NCBI GenBank assembly: GCA_047601665.1
Contig: JASGIT010000001.1
Location: forward strand, 2,480,001-2,544,000
Direction: 5' to 3'
Source: JASGIT01 sp047601665
GTDB taxonomy: Bacteria > Pseudomonadota > Gammaproteobacteria > Burkholderiales > Burkholderiaceae_C
DNA: 64,000 nt
Position numbers and translations under genes: made by a program. Positions 48,992 through 58,089 of this stretch are shown here, in pieces. Numbering within the stretch: position 1 is the first letter of the stretch; each line of letters begins with the position of its first letter. A model generated the notes under the pieces. That model had not been told where the DNA came from. It was given only the letters and a program-made list of their open reading frames with translations, and searched no databases.

Positions 48992-51787
48992 TTACCGTTG
49001 CAGGGGCTCTTGCTCGAACGGGAGCTTCAGGTCGGCCAGGTCGCGGCGGGTTTCCACCAGCACCAGCGGGCCCTCATGAAGCGCCACCACTGGGGGCCGC
49101 TCGCGCGGCACGTGGATGGGGCGCGGCTCGGCGGCGATGGCGGCCTGCACGGCGGCAACCTTATCGGCGTCGGAATTCACCCATTCCAGGCCCGAACTGT
49201 TGGCGATCTGCTGCAGGTCGGACAGGGGCAGGGCGAAGGCTTGCACCTTGGGCATACCGGCGGCCTCGGCGGGCGCTGCGGCCGGAGCGGGTTCGGCCAC
49301 GGGCGCGGGCGCAGGGGCTACCACGGGCTGCGGTGCTGCGGGAGCGGCTTCCGCCACGGGGGCCTCGGCGACGGGTGCTTCGACGGACGCTTCAACAGGC
49401 GCTTCGGCTGCGGGCGCCGGCGCGGCGCTGAAGTAGCTGCGGCGCGGCGGCTCGTCGCTGGCGGGGGCGGCTTCTGTCACCGGCGCTTCGGCGGGCGTTG
49501 CGGCGGCTTCCACCGGAGCTTCGTCACGCGGGGCGCGTTCGGCGCGCTCTCCGCGCTCGCGGCGGTCGCGGCCATAGCGGTCGCGCGAGCGGCGTTCGCG
49601 GCGCTCTTCGGACGCGGCGGCTTCGGGGGCGGTCTGCCCGGTCACCGGTGCGGTATCGAGCAAGGGCTGGGCCTCTTGCACGGCCTCCGGCGCGGCGGTT
49701 TCAGGGCGCGGAGCGCGCTCGCGGCGCTCGCCGCGTTCGCCGTTGCGGTCACGGCGCTGGCGTTCGCCGTTGCCGCGCGGGGCCTCGGCGGCCTGCGCCG
49801 TGGCGCCGCCTTCGGCTTCGGGCGCGCGCTGCTCGGCGTCGCGGCGGGGGCGGCTGGCATCGCGGTTGCCGTCACGCTGGCTGTCGCGCGGGGGGCGGCT
49901 GCCGTCGGCGTTGCGTTCGCCGCGCTTGCGGTCGCCGCGCTCGCCGTTGTTGCGGCGGCTGCCGCTGCCGTTGCGGCCATCGCGGCGGCCTTCCGCGGCG
50001 GGGGCGGGCGCAGGCGCGGCGACGGGAGCGGGGGCCGGTGCGGGCGCGGGGCCGAAGAACAGGCTCTTGAGCCAGGCCAGGAAGCCCATCTCCTGCGGCG
50101 CGGGGGCCGGAGCCGGAGCGGGCGCCGCTGCGGCGGGCTGGGCGGGGGCCGGGCGCTCGGGGCGCGGCTCAGCCACGGGGGCGGGCGCGTCGGGCAGCAC
50201 GCCCTTGATGACGGGCGTCTGCTTGTTGGTCGGCTCCTGCGAGCGGCGCGTGACCGTGGTGGGGTCTTCCACTTCCTCGGCCAGGGTGTAGCTGGCGTCC
50301 AGGTGGTCCAGGCGCGGGTCGTCGTGCTTCAGGCGTTCCAGCTTGTAGTGCGGCGTTTCGAGCGACTTGTTGGGCACCATCAGCACGCTCACGCGCTGCT
50401 TGAGTTCGATCTTGGCGATCTCGGTGCGCTTTTCGTTGAGCAGGAAGCTCGCCACCTCCACCGGCACCTGGCAGTGCACGGCGGCGGTGTTGTCCTTCAT
50501 GGACTCCTCCTGGATGATGCGCAGGATCTGCAGCGCGCTCGATTCCGTGTCGCGGATGTGGCCCGAGCCGCCGCAGCGCGGGCAGTTGATGTGCGCGCCT
50601 TCACTCAGGGCGGGCTTCAGGCGCTGGCGGCTCATCTCCATCAGGCCGAACTTGCTGATGGTGCCGAACTGCACGCGCGCGCGGTCGTGGCGCAGCGCGT
50701 CGCGCAGGCGGTTTTCCACTTCGCGGCGGTTCTTGCTCTCCTCCATGTCGATGAAGTCGATCACCACCAGGCCGCCCAGGTCGCGCAGGCGCATCTGGCG
50801 CGCCACTTCGTCGGCGGCTTCGAGGTTGGTGCGCGTGGCGGTTTCCTCGATGTCGCCGCCCTTGATGGCGCGGGCCGAGTTCACGTCGATGGAGACCAGC
50901 GCCTCGGTGTGGTCGATGACGATGGCGCCGCCCGAGGGCAGGTTGACCACGCGGGCGTAGGCCGATTCGATCTGGTGCTCGATCTGGAAGCGGCTGAACA
51001 GCGGCGCGTCGTCACGGTAGCGCTTCACGCGGGCGGCGTGCTCGGGCATGACGTGTGCCATGAACTGCTGCGCCTGCTCGTAGATGTCGTCCGTGTCGAT
51101 CAGGATGTCACCGATGTCGTTGTTGAAGTAGTCGCGGATGGCGCGGATCACCAGGCTCGACTCCTGGTAGATCAGGAACGCGCCCTTGCCCGCCTTGGCC
51201 GCGCCGTCGATTGCGCTCCAGAGCTTGAGCAGGTAGTTCAGGTCCCACTGCAATTCAGGCGCGCTGCGGCCGATGCCCGCCGTGCGGGCGATGATGCTCA
51301 TGCCCTTGGGGTACTCGAGCTGGTCCATCGCCTCCTTGAGTTCGGTGCGGTCCTCGCCCTCGATGCGGCGCGACACGCCGCCGCCGCGCGGGTTGTTGGG
51401 CATCAGCACCACGTAGCGGCCCGCCAGGCTGATGAAGGTGGTCAGCGCCGCGCCCTTATTGCCGCGCTCTTCCTTCTCGACCTGCACCAGCAGTTCCTGG
51501 CCTTCGCGGATCACGTCGTTGATGCGCGCCTGGCTGGGCGACACGCCCTCGGCGAAGTACTGGCGCGAGATTTCCTTGAACGGCAGGAAGCCGTGGCGGT
51601 CTTCGCCGTAGTCGACGAAGCAGGCTTCGAGCGACGGCTCCACGCGCGTGACGACGGCCTTGTAGATGTTGCCCTTGCGCTGTTCGCGCCCTTCGATCTC
51701 GATCTCGTAGTCCAGCAGCTTCTGGCCGTCCACGATGGCCAGGCGCCGTTCCTCGGGCTGCGTGGCGTTGATGAGCATCCGCTTCAT
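48992..51787 (-). CDS. rne: Ribonuclease E
   Basis: 931 residues. The catalytic half has MKRMLINATQPEERRLAIVD, an S1 domain (residues about 35-120), VIDHTEALVSIDVNSARA and LGGLVVIDFIDME (metal-binding Asp), and the zinc-link NCPRCGGSG. The C-terminal half is low-complexity and rich in Arg, Pro, Ala and Glu, as expected for the degradosome scaffold and RNA-binding arms. A short amphipathic stretch GFLAWLKSLFFG near residue 565 resembles the membrane-targeting helix of E. coli RNase E. It processes rRNA and tRNA and starts mRNA decay. The long leader at 51788-52316 may serve autoregulation. Confidence 0.96.
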   Translation of the reverse strand: MKRMLINATQPEERRLAIVDGQKLLDYEIEIEGREQRKGNIYKAVVTRVEPSLEACFVDYGEDRHGFLPFKEISRQYFAEGVSPSQARINDVIREGQELLVQVEKEERGNKGAALTTFISLAGRYVVLMPNNPRGGGVSRRIEGEDRTELKEAMDQLEYPKGMSIIARTAGIGRSAPELQWDLNYLLKLWSAIDGAAKAGKGAFLIYQESSLVIRAIRDYFNNDIGDILIDTDDIYEQAQQFMAHVMPEHAARVKRYRDDAPLFSRFQIEHQIESAYARVVNLPSGGAIVIDHTEALVSIDVNSARAIKGGDIEETATRTNLEAADEVARQMRLRDLGGLVVIDFIDMEESKNRREVENRLRDALRHDRARVQFGTISKFGLMEMSRQRLKPALSEGAHINCPRCGGSGHIRDTESSALQILRIIQEESMKDNTAAVHCQVPVEVASFLLNEKRTEIAKIELKQRVSVLMVPNKSLETPHYKLERLKHDDPRLDHLDASYTLAEEVEDPTTVTRRSQEPTNKQTPVIKGVLPDAPAPVAEPRPERPAPAQPAAAAPAPAPAPAPQEMGFLAWLKSLFFGPAPAPAPAPVAAPAPAPAAEGRRDGRNGSGSRRNNGERGDRKRGERNADGSRPPRDSQRDGNRDASRPRRDAEQRAPEAEGGATAQAAEAPRGNGERQRRDRNGERGERRERAPRPETAAPEAVQEAQPLLDTAPVTGQTAPEAAASEERRERRSRDRYGRDRRERGERAERAPRDEAPVEAAATPAEAPVTEAAPASDEPPRRSYFSAAPAPAAEAPVEASVEAPVAEAPVAEAAPAAPQPVVAPAPAPVAEPAPAAAPAEAAGMPKVQAFALPLSDLQQIANSSGLEWVNSDADKVAAVQAAIAAEPRPIHVPRERPPVVALHEGPLVLVETRRDLADLKLPFEQEPLQR

Positions 51788-52316
51788 GATGCGTGTTCCT
51801 TCAATTCGGTGGGCGGCACCCCACGCACGGGGCTGCCGCCGGTATCACTGCTGATGCCGGGGCGGACGCTGTGAAACGAAAGGAGGAATGGCCGCGCGGC
51901 CACCCATGCCGGTTATGTGGGCAGGGGCGGCGCGGTGGCGTGGATGGGGGCGAGGCTTGCGGTGCGCAGCGTTGCCACGGCCAGCGTGGCAGGTTGGGCG
52001 GGTGGAAGAGGGGCTGGGGCCAGGCGCGTGATGGCGCTGGGCGAAGGGGGTGACCCTTGCCAGAGCGACGTCAGCCATGTCCAGACGATCCACATGCTCG
52101 CTTTGATCCGCCAACCCAGGCGCTGGGCCGGGCTGGCTGGGGGATTCCGTATCAGTGTTTCAATTTGTCCGCCCGCTGTGCGTGTACAGGCCACTGTTCA
52201 TCAATGGTGTGTACGGCGCCCGCTGGCATCGACCTGCCTGCGCGCCGGAAAGTGCTTGAAAGAGGTTGTTGGACTAAAATCCATAAAAATCAACCACTTA
52301 CACGATAATTGCGCAG
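51788..52316. promoter_or_regulatory. Divergent rne/rluC intergenic region, no gene
   Basis: 529 bp without a convincing gene. The rne side is GC-rich with several short hairpins (for example GGCCGCGCGGCC at 51889-51900). The rluC side (52265-52310) is AT-rich and likely carries its promoter. In enterobacteria a long rne 5' UTR allows RNase E to control its own mRNA; an equivalent function is possible here but not shown. Confidence 0.4.
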
Positions 52317-53294
52317 GTGAAACACATTATAGAGGGCAAAGCAGCGCCCCCCGCCGCCAAATGGGTGGAGGTGGACGCCGAATCCGCCGGCCAGCGGCTC
52401 GATAACTTCTTGATACGCCAGCTGAAAGGCGTGCCCAAGACGCACGTCTACCGCATCATCCGCAGCGGCGAAGTGCGTATCAACAAGGGCCGCGCCAGCG
52501 CCGACACGCGCATCGAAGCGGGCGACGTGGTGCGCGTGCCGCCCGTGCGCGTGGCCGACCGCTCCGCCGAACCGGCGGCGCCCGCGCGCGAATTCCCCGT
52601 GCTGCTGGAAGACGACCACCTCATCGCCATCGACAAACCCGCAGGCGTGGCCGTGCACGGCGGCAGCGGCGTGAGCTTCGGCGTCATCGAGCAGCTGCGC
52701 CAGGCCCGACCCCAGGCGAAATTCCTCGAACTCGTGCACCGGCTGGACCGGGAAACCTCGGGCATCCTGCTCGTCGCCAAGAAACGCTCAGCGCTGAACG
52801 CGCTGCAAGACCAGTTCCGCGAACGCGAGACCGGCAAAACCTACTTGGCGTTGGTGACGGGCGCGTGGCAGCCCAACAAAAAAGTCATCGACCTGCCGCT
52901 GCACAAATATTTGCTGCCCGACGGCGAACGCCGCGTGCGCGTGACCACGGCGGAAGACCCTCATGGCCTGCGTTCCGTCACCCTGGTCAAGCTGCGCCAA
53001 GCCCTTCCCCCGCGACCGCTGCAGGGGCTGCCCGCCATGAGCCTGCTCGAAGTCACCATCAAGACAGGCCGCACCCACCAGATCCGCGTGCACCTCGCCT
53101 CGCAGGGCCACCCGATCGCGGGCGACGACAAGTACGGCGACTTCGACCTGAACAAACGCTTGCCTAAACAGGGCTTGAAACGCATGTTCCTTCACGCATG
53201 GCGGCTACAGTTCACCCATCCCGGCAGCGGCGAGCGCACCACGCTGCACGCCGAACTGCCCCCCGAACTGGCCGACTTCATTCCTTCCCCATGA
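52317..53294 (+). CDS. rluC: 23S rRNA pseudouridine synthase RluC
   Basis: 325 residues. An N-terminal S4 RNA-binding domain (QRLDNFLIRQLKGVPKTHVY) is followed by the RluA-type catalytic domain with LVHRLDRETSGILLVAKK, containing the catalytic Asp. RluC makes pseudouridines 955, 2504 and 2580 in E. coli 23S rRNA. Start codon GTG at 52317. It is divergent from rne, as commonly seen, and overlaps the HAD hydrolase gene by four bases. Confidence 0.94.
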   Translation: MKHIIEGKAAPPAAKWVEVDAESAGQRLDNFLIRQLKGVPKTHVYRIIRSGEVRINKGRASADTRIEAGDVVRVPPVRVADRSAEPAAPAREFPVLLEDDHLIAIDKPAGVAVHGGSGVSFGVIEQLRQARPQAKFLELVHRLDRETSGILLVAKKRSALNALQDQFRERETGKTYLALVTGAWQPNKKVIDLPLHKYLLPDGERRVRVTTAEDPHGLRSVTLVKLRQALPPRPLQGLPAMSLLEVTIKTGRTHQIRVHLASQGHPIAGDDKYGDFDLNKRLPKQGLKRMFLHAWRLQFTHPGSGERTTLHAELPPELADFIPSP

Positions 53295-53950
53295 CCACCC
53301 GCCGCTTTGACCTGATTGCCTTCGACTGGGACGGCACCCTCTACGACTCCACCGCCATCATCATGCGCTGCATCCAGGACGCGGTGTGCGACGTGGGCGG
53401 CGCGCGCCCCAGCGACGAGGCCGCCGCCTACGTGATCGGCATGGGCCTGGCCCCGGCCCTGGCCCACGCCGCGCCCGACGTGCCGGCCGCGCGATATCCC
53501 GAACTCGGCGCGCGCTACCGCCACTACTACCTGCAGCGGCAGGACGAACTCAGCCTGTTCGCCGGCGTGCTGCCCCTGCTGGCCGAATTGCGCCAGCGCG
53601 GCCACCTGCTGGCCGTGGCCACCGGCAAAAGCCGCCGGGGGCTGGACGACGTGCTGCGCACCGAAGCCCTGCGCGGCGTGTTCGACGCCTCGCGCACCGC
53701 CGACGAAACCGCCGGCAAGCCCCACCCGCTGATGCTGAACGAGCTGATGGCCGAATTCGGCGTGCCGCCCGAGCGCGTGCTGATGATCGGCGACACCTCG
53801 CACGACCTGCAGATGGCGCGCAACGCCGGCTGCGCCAGCGTGGGCGTGGCCTACGGCGCGCACGACGGCGCCTCGCTGCTGCACTACGACCCGCTGCACG
53901 TGGCGGCCTCGGTGTCTGATCTGCACCACTGGATGCTGAAGAATGGCTGA
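53291..53950 (+). CDS. HAD-superfamily hydrolase (phosphoglycolate phosphatase-like)
   Basis: 219 residues. HAD motifs are LIAFDWDGTLYDS (nucleophile Asp), LLAVATGKSRRGLDD and MIGDTSHDLQMARNAGC; the cap is of the C1 type. The likely reaction is removal of phosphate from a small metabolite; the specific substrate is unknown. The start is the ATG overlapping the rluC stop (ATGA); the longer frame runs inside rluC. Confidence 0.9.
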   Translation: MTTRRFDLIAFDWDGTLYDSTAIIMRCIQDAVCDVGGARPSDEAAAYVIGMGLAPALAHAAPDVPAARYPELGARYRHYYLQRQDELSLFAGVLPLLAELRQRGHLLAVATGKSRRGLDDVLRTEALRGVFDASRTADETAGKPHPLMLNELMAEFGVPPERVLMIGDTSHDLQMARNAGCASVGVAYGAHDGASLLHYDPLHVAASVSDLHHWMLKNG

Positions 53951-54308
53951 GGCCATCGACCTCTGCGCCAGCGCGGACCTGCACGAAGGCAACCCCGCCT
54001 TCGCCTTCGACGTCGCCTACCTGGGCCGCGCCTGCCGCGCCTTCGCCATCCGCTTCGAGGGCCGGCCCCACGCCTACCTGAACCAGTGCACCCACGTGCC
54101 CATGGAGATGGACTACCAGGAAGGCCAATTCTTCGACGACACGGGCCGCTGGCTGCTGTGCTCCACCCACGGCGCGGCCTACGTGCCCGACACCGGCGCC
54201 TGCGCGGGCGGGCCCTGCCGCGGCGGGCTCGTCAAGATCACCCTCACGGAAGCGCAGGGCCGGGTGTGCTGGCATACTGCCCCGCACTTGCAACCTGTCA
54301 CATTTTGA
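53943..54308 (+). CDS. Rieske [2Fe-2S] ferredoxin-like protein
   Basis: 121 residues. Cluster ligands are in NQCTHVPMEMDYQEG (Cys-x-His) and WLLCSTHGAAYVPD (Cys-x-x-His), with a CAGGPCRGGL loop after them. It is a small soluble electron carrier or sensor of the Rieske type; no oxygenase partner is nearby. The start lies eight bases inside the HAD gene. Confidence 0.92.
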   Translation: MAEAIDLCASADLHEGNPAFAFDVAYLGRACRAFAIRFEGRPHAYLNQCTHVPMEMDYQEGQFFDDTGRWLLCSTHGAAYVPDTGACAGGPCRGGLVKITLTEAQGRVCWHTAPHLQPVTF

Positions 54309-54316
54309 GCAGCCCC

Positions 54317-55396
54317 ATGACCGACCCTCAACGCCCCGAGTCCCCGGACAACCAGCCCTCCGTGGTTCCCGACCTCTGGGGCCAGCAAGGTGCTACCAAA
54401 AAAGAAGCTGCTAGCGCTGATGCACAAAGGGCTGGGGGCCAAAAAGACCCCAAATCCGCCAGCCTGCCCGGCTGGGAGCGCGACGTGCTCGAAAAACTCG
54501 TCTTCGCCACCCTGGCCGAGCAGCGCGCCGCGCGCCGCTGGCGCATCTTCTCGCGCCTGGCCTGGCTGCTGTTCTTCATCGCCGTGGCCTGGGCGGCGCT
54601 GGTGTACGACTCGTCCCCCAGCAAGAGCACGCCGCACACCGCCGTGGTGGACATCAAGGGCGAAATCGCCGCCGGGGCCGAGGCCAGCGCCGAGCTGGTG
54701 GTGGCCGCCATGCGCAGCGCGTTCGAGGACTCGGGCTCGCAGGCCGTGGTGCTGCTCATCAACTCGCCGGGCGGCAGCCCCGTGCAGGCGGGCATCATCA
54801 ACGACGAGATCACCCGCCTCAAGGCCAAGTACAACAAGCCCGTGTACGCCGTGGTCGAGGAAACCTGCGCTTCCGCCGCCTACTACATCGCGGCGGCGGC
54901 GGACGACATCTTCGTGGACAAGGCCAGCATCGTCGGCAGCATCGGCGTGCTGATGGACGGCTTCGGCTTCACCGGCACCATGGACAAGCTCGGCGTGGAG
55001 CGCCGCCTGCTCACCGCGGGCGAGAACAAGGGCTTCCTCGACCCCTACAGCCCCATGAACGACAAGCAGCGCCAGTTCGCCCAGGCCATGCTCGACCAGA
55101 TCCACCAGCAGTTCATCAGCGTGGTGAAGAAGGGCCGGGGCGACCGCCTCAAGATCACGCCCGATACCTTTAGCGGCTTGTTCTGGACCGGCCAGCAGGC
55201 CGTGGAAATGGGCCTGGCCGACAAGCTGGGCAGCCTGGACTACGTGGCGCGCGAAGTCGTCAAGGCCGAGGATGTGATCGACTACACCCGCCACGACAAC
55301 GTGGCCGAGCGCGTGGCCAAGCGCTTCGGCGTGGCGATGGGGCAGGGCGCGGTCAAGGCGCTGCAGGCCACGGCGCTGGTTCCGCAGCTGCGTTAA
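54317..55396 (+). CDS. sppA: S49-family signal peptide peptidase SppA
   Basis: 359 residues with an N-terminal cytoplasmic stretch, one transmembrane helix (FSRLAWLLFFIAVAWAALVY), then a single S49 domain. Segments: VDIKGEIAAGAEAS, NSPGGSPVQAG, ETCASAAYYIAAAADDI (catalytic Ser) and AGENKGFLDP (probable catalytic Lys). It cleaves leftover signal peptides in the inner membrane. Residues about 27-44 are encoded by a dispersed repeat copy. The start at 54317 follows the Rieske stop by eight bases. Confidence 0.93.
   Translation: MTDPQRPESPDNQPSVVPDLWGQQGATKKEAASADAQRAGGQKDPKSASLPGWERDVLEKLVFATLAEQRAARRWRIFSRLAWLLFFIAVAWAALVYDSSPSKSTPHTAVVDIKGEIAAGAEASAELVVAAMRSAFEDSGSQAVVLLINSPGGSPVQAGIINDEITRLKAKYNKPVYAVVEETCASAAYYIAAAADDIFVDKASIVGSIGVLMDGFGFTGTMDKLGVERRLLTAGENKGFLDPYSPMNDKQRQFAQAMLDQIHQQFISVVKKGRGDRLKITPDTFSGLFWTGQQAVEMGLADKLGSLDYVAREVVKAEDVIDYTRHDNVAERVAKRFGVAMGQGAVKALQATALVPQLR
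54397..54450 (+). repeat. Dispersed palindromic repeat, in-frame copy inside sppA
   Basis: AAAAGAAGCTGCTAGCGCTG, spacer, AAAGGGCTGGGGGCCAAAAA. Its order and spacing agree with the consensus; it is translated in frame as KKEAASADAQRAGGQ in the cytoplasmic tail. Confidence 0.65.
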
Positions 55397-56667
55397 GCGT
55401 TGCGCAGCTTAGCGGGCAGCGCCAGCGAAATCGCCGCCGCCACGGCCAGCAGTGCCGCCGCCGCGCCGAACGCGATCCAGTGCGTGCCGAAGCGCTCGTA
55501 GGCCCAGCCGCCCAGCCAACTGCTGATCATGGCCCCGACCTGGTGCCCCAGGTAGGCCCAGCCGTACAGCAGGCCCACCAGCTTCACGCCGTACAAATCG
55601 GCCAATATGGCAGACGATGACGCGATCGACCCCGCCCAGACGATGCCGCCGATCGCCGCCACCGCGTACAGCTGCCACGGGTGCATGACGGCGGCCAGCC
55701 CGACGAAGCCCAGCCCGCGCACCAGGTAGATCACCGCCAGGATGTAGCGGCGCGGCACCCGGTCCGACAGGCGGCCCAGCGCCAGCGTGCTGAAGATCGC
55801 CACGAAGCCGATCAGCCCGATGCCGCCCGCGCTGCTGCCCGCGTCGAAGCCGTGGTCCATCAGCATGGGCACGCCGTGGGTGCCCAGCAGGTTCATGCTG
55901 AAGCCGCAGGCGAACAGGCCCATGAAGATCTGCCAGAACGGCGTGGTGGCCACGGCCTGCAGGAAGCCCATGCGGGCTGCCGCTGCGGCTTGCGCGGGGG
56001 CCGGCGCGGCGGCCTGGGCCGCGATCTGCTGCGGTAGCAGGTCGGTGTGCTCGGGCGCTTCGTCGCGCACCACCCACAGCGCCATCGCCGCCACGCTGAG
56101 GGCGAACACCGCGCCAAAGCCCAGCAGCGTGGCCTGCCAGCCGAAGTGGCCGATGGTGAAGGTGAACACCGGCGTCATCACCGCGATGCCCGCCATCGAC
56201 CCCGTGGACAGGCAGAACAGCGCCATGCCGCGCTGCCGCGTGAACCAGCGGCTGATCATGGGCGTGACCGCCACCGGGCTGGTGAACGCCAGGCCCAGCG
56301 ACAGCGCCACGCCGTAGGCCCAGAAAAAGCTCCACGGCGTGCGCGCATTCACCGTCCACAGGCAGGCCGCCACCACGATCACCGTGCCCAGCAGCAGCAC
56401 GGCCCGCGTGCCCCGCCGCGCCACCAGCCAGCCCGCCGCGGGCATTCCAATGCCATAGCACAACATGCCCACCGCCACGATGGACGACAGCAGGCTGCGG
56501 CTGAAGCCCAGGCCCTGCGACATGGGCAGCATGAACGGGCCGATGCCCATGCGCATCCCCACCGTGAGCAGCGTGAGCGCCGTGCACGCCGCCACGATGA
56601 CCCAGCCGAAGTACAGGCCGCTGGCGGGGGAGGGCGGCGGGGGATTGGGGGCGGCGAGGGTGGTCAT
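55393..56667 (-). CDS. MFS transporter (oxalate/formate antiporter-like)
   Basis: 424 residues, 12 predicted transmembrane helices. The first helices (YFGWVIVAACTALTLLTVGM) and WFTRQRGMALFCLSTGSMAG resemble the OFA/monocarboxylate branch of MFS. Substrate unknown. It ends with a four-base convergent overlap with sppA and lies 19 bp downstream of the methylase gene on the same strand. Confidence 0.85.
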   Translation of the reverse strand: MTTLAAPNPPPPSPASGLYFGWVIVAACTALTLLTVGMRMGIGPFMLPMSQGLGFSRSLLSSIVAVGMLCYGIGMPAAGWLVARRGTRAVLLLGTVIVVAACLWTVNARTPWSFFWAYGVALSLGLAFTSPVAVTPMISRWFTRQRGMALFCLSTGSMAGIAVMTPVFTFTIGHFGWQATLLGFGAVFALSVAAMALWVVRDEAPEHTDLLPQQIAAQAAAPAPAQAAAAARMGFLQAVATTPFWQIFMGLFACGFSMNLLGTHGVPMLMDHGFDAGSSAGGIGLIGFVAIFSTLALGRLSDRVPRRYILAVIYLVRGLGFVGLAAVMHPWQLYAVAAIGGIVWAGSIASSSAILADLYGVKLVGLLYGWAYLGHQVGAMISSWLGGWAYERFGTHWIAFGAAAALLAVAAAISLALPAKLRNA

Positions 56668-56686
56668 GCTTCAGTGCCTTGTGGAT

Positions 56687-57472
56687 TCAGCGCCCGAGGG
56701 CGAAGACGACCGGCGTGCGGTTGTCCGGCGCGCTGCCCTGCTGCCGCCATTGCCGCACCAGCCGGCTGTGCACCTGGGCCGTGGGCAGCGTCAGCCCCGC
56801 CGCCGTCACCAGCCGCGTGTTCGGCTGCAGGTGCTGGAGCAGCGCCTGCCACAGCGTGGCGTTGCGGTAGGGCGTTTCGATGAACAGCTGGGTCTGGCCC
56901 TGCTTGAGCGCCAGGGCTTCGAGTTCGCGGATGCGCTGGGCGCGTTCCTGCGCGTCCTGCGGCAGGTAGCCGACGAAGGCGAAGTTCTGCCCGTTCAGGC
57001 CGCTGGCCGCGAGCGCCAGCAGCAGCGACACGGGGCCGACCAGCGGCACTACCGGCGCGCCCGCATCGTGCGCGGCGCGCACCACGGAACTGCCGGGGTC
57101 GGCCACGGCGGGCATACCGGCCTCGCTGACCAGGCCCATGGCGTGGCCCGCCAGCAGCGGGGCGATCAGTGGCGCTGCGTTGAAACTGGCGCTGAGTGGG
57201 CCGCCGTGGTCGCCCTTCTTGTGCACCTCGCGCGGCAGTTCGGTGATCTGCTGCTCCTGCAGCGGCGCGGCCAGCGGGTGCAACTCGGCAATGCGCTTGA
57301 GGTAGGCGCGGCAGCTTTTGGCGTTCTCGCAGACCCAATGGGTCAGTCGCGCGGCCTGGCGCAGCGTGGCGTCGGGCAGCACGTGCTGCAGCGGAGCCTG
57401 CGCGTCGCAGCCGAAGTCCAGCGGCGCGGGGACGAGGTAGAGCGTTCCAGGCATCGTCATGGCAACCGTCAT
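56687..57472 (-). CDS. SAM-dependent methyltransferase of the RsmI/tetrapyrrole methylase fold
   Basis: 261 residues. The tetrapyrrole-methylase features are PGTLYLVPAPLDFG at the N-terminus, GLVSEAGMPAVADPGSSVVR and PLVGPVSLLLALAASGLNGQ. RsmI methylates C1402 of 16S rRNA; this protein is a shorter, divergent relative often found after maf in Burkholderiales, so its target could differ. The start overlaps the Maf stop (ATGA). Confidence 0.87.
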   Translation of the reverse strand: MTVAMTMPGTLYLVPAPLDFGCDAQAPLQHVLPDATLRQAARLTHWVCENAKSCRAYLKRIAELHPLAAPLQEQQITELPREVHKKGDHGGPLSASFNAAPLIAPLLAGHAMGLVSEAGMPAVADPGSSVVRAAHDAGAPVVPLVGPVSLLLALAASGLNGQNFAFVGYLPQDAQERAQRIRELEALALKQGQTQLFIETPYRNATLWQALLQHLQPNTRLVTAAGLTLPTAQVHSRLVRQWRQQGSAPDNRTPVVFALGR

Positions 57473-58062
57473 GGCAATGTGAGGCCCGCGGCCCGCAACA
57501 TGCGGCAGGTGCGGATCAGCGGCAGGCCGACCAGGGCCGTGGGGTCGTCGCTGTGGATCACGTCGAGCAGGCTGATGCCCAGGCCGTCGCTCTTGGAGCT
57601 GCCCGCGCAGTCATAGGGCTGCTCGGCGCGCAGATAGCGTTCGATCTCCGCGTCGCCCAGGTCGCGGAAGCGCGCCTCGATGGCCGCGAGGTCCACCTGC
57701 TCGAACCCCGTCGCCTGGCAGACCACGGCCAGCGCGGTCTGGAAGACCACCGTCTGCCCGCTCATCTGCCGCAGCTGCGCCACGGCGCGCTCGTGCGTGC
57801 CCGGCTTGCCCAGCGGCTGGCCGTTGAGATCGGCCACCTGGTCGGAGCCGATCACCACCGCCTGAGGAAAGCGCGCCGCCACCGCGCGCGCCTTCGCCAG
57901 CGCCAGCCGCAAGGCCAGCTCGCGCGGCGCTTCGCCCGGCGCGGGCGTCTCGTCCACGTCCGGCGCGGCCACGTCGAAGGGGGTGCGCAACTGCTCCAGC
58001 AACTGGCGGCGGTAGCGCGAGGTGGAGCCCAGAATCAGGGGGCGGGAAAGTGGTTCAAGCAT
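57469..58062 (-). CDS. Maf-family nucleoside triphosphate pyrophosphatase
   Basis: 197 residues. Signature LILGSTSRYRRQLLEQL near the N-terminus (the S-x-R substrate-binding motif), PDVDET, VIGSDQVADLNG and YDCAGSSKSDGLG. Maf proteins hydrolyse non-canonical nucleotides to monophosphates. The SSKS-containing segment suggests the YceF subgroup (7-methyl-GTP). The start at 58062 fits the family; the longer frame continues antisense through DUF177. It is divergent from DUF177 with 27 bp between starts. Confidence 0.92.
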   Translation of the reverse strand: MLEPLSRPLILGSTSRYRRQLLEQLRTPFDVAAPDVDETPAPGEAPRELALRLALAKARAVAARFPQAVVIGSDQVADLNGQPLGKPGTHERAVAQLRQMSGQTVVFQTALAVVCQATGFEQVDLAAIEARFRDLGDAEIERYLRAEQPYDCAGSSKSDGLGISLLDVIHSDDPTALVGLPLIRTCRMLRAAGLTLP

Positions 58063-58089
58063 GGCTTGGATTCTCTTACACTGATCGGC

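Noticed and set aside
48308..51874. Plus-strand frame of 1188 codons across rne and yaaA
   Set aside because: Antisense to rne; repetitive Gly/Arg/Ala/Val product without domain features.
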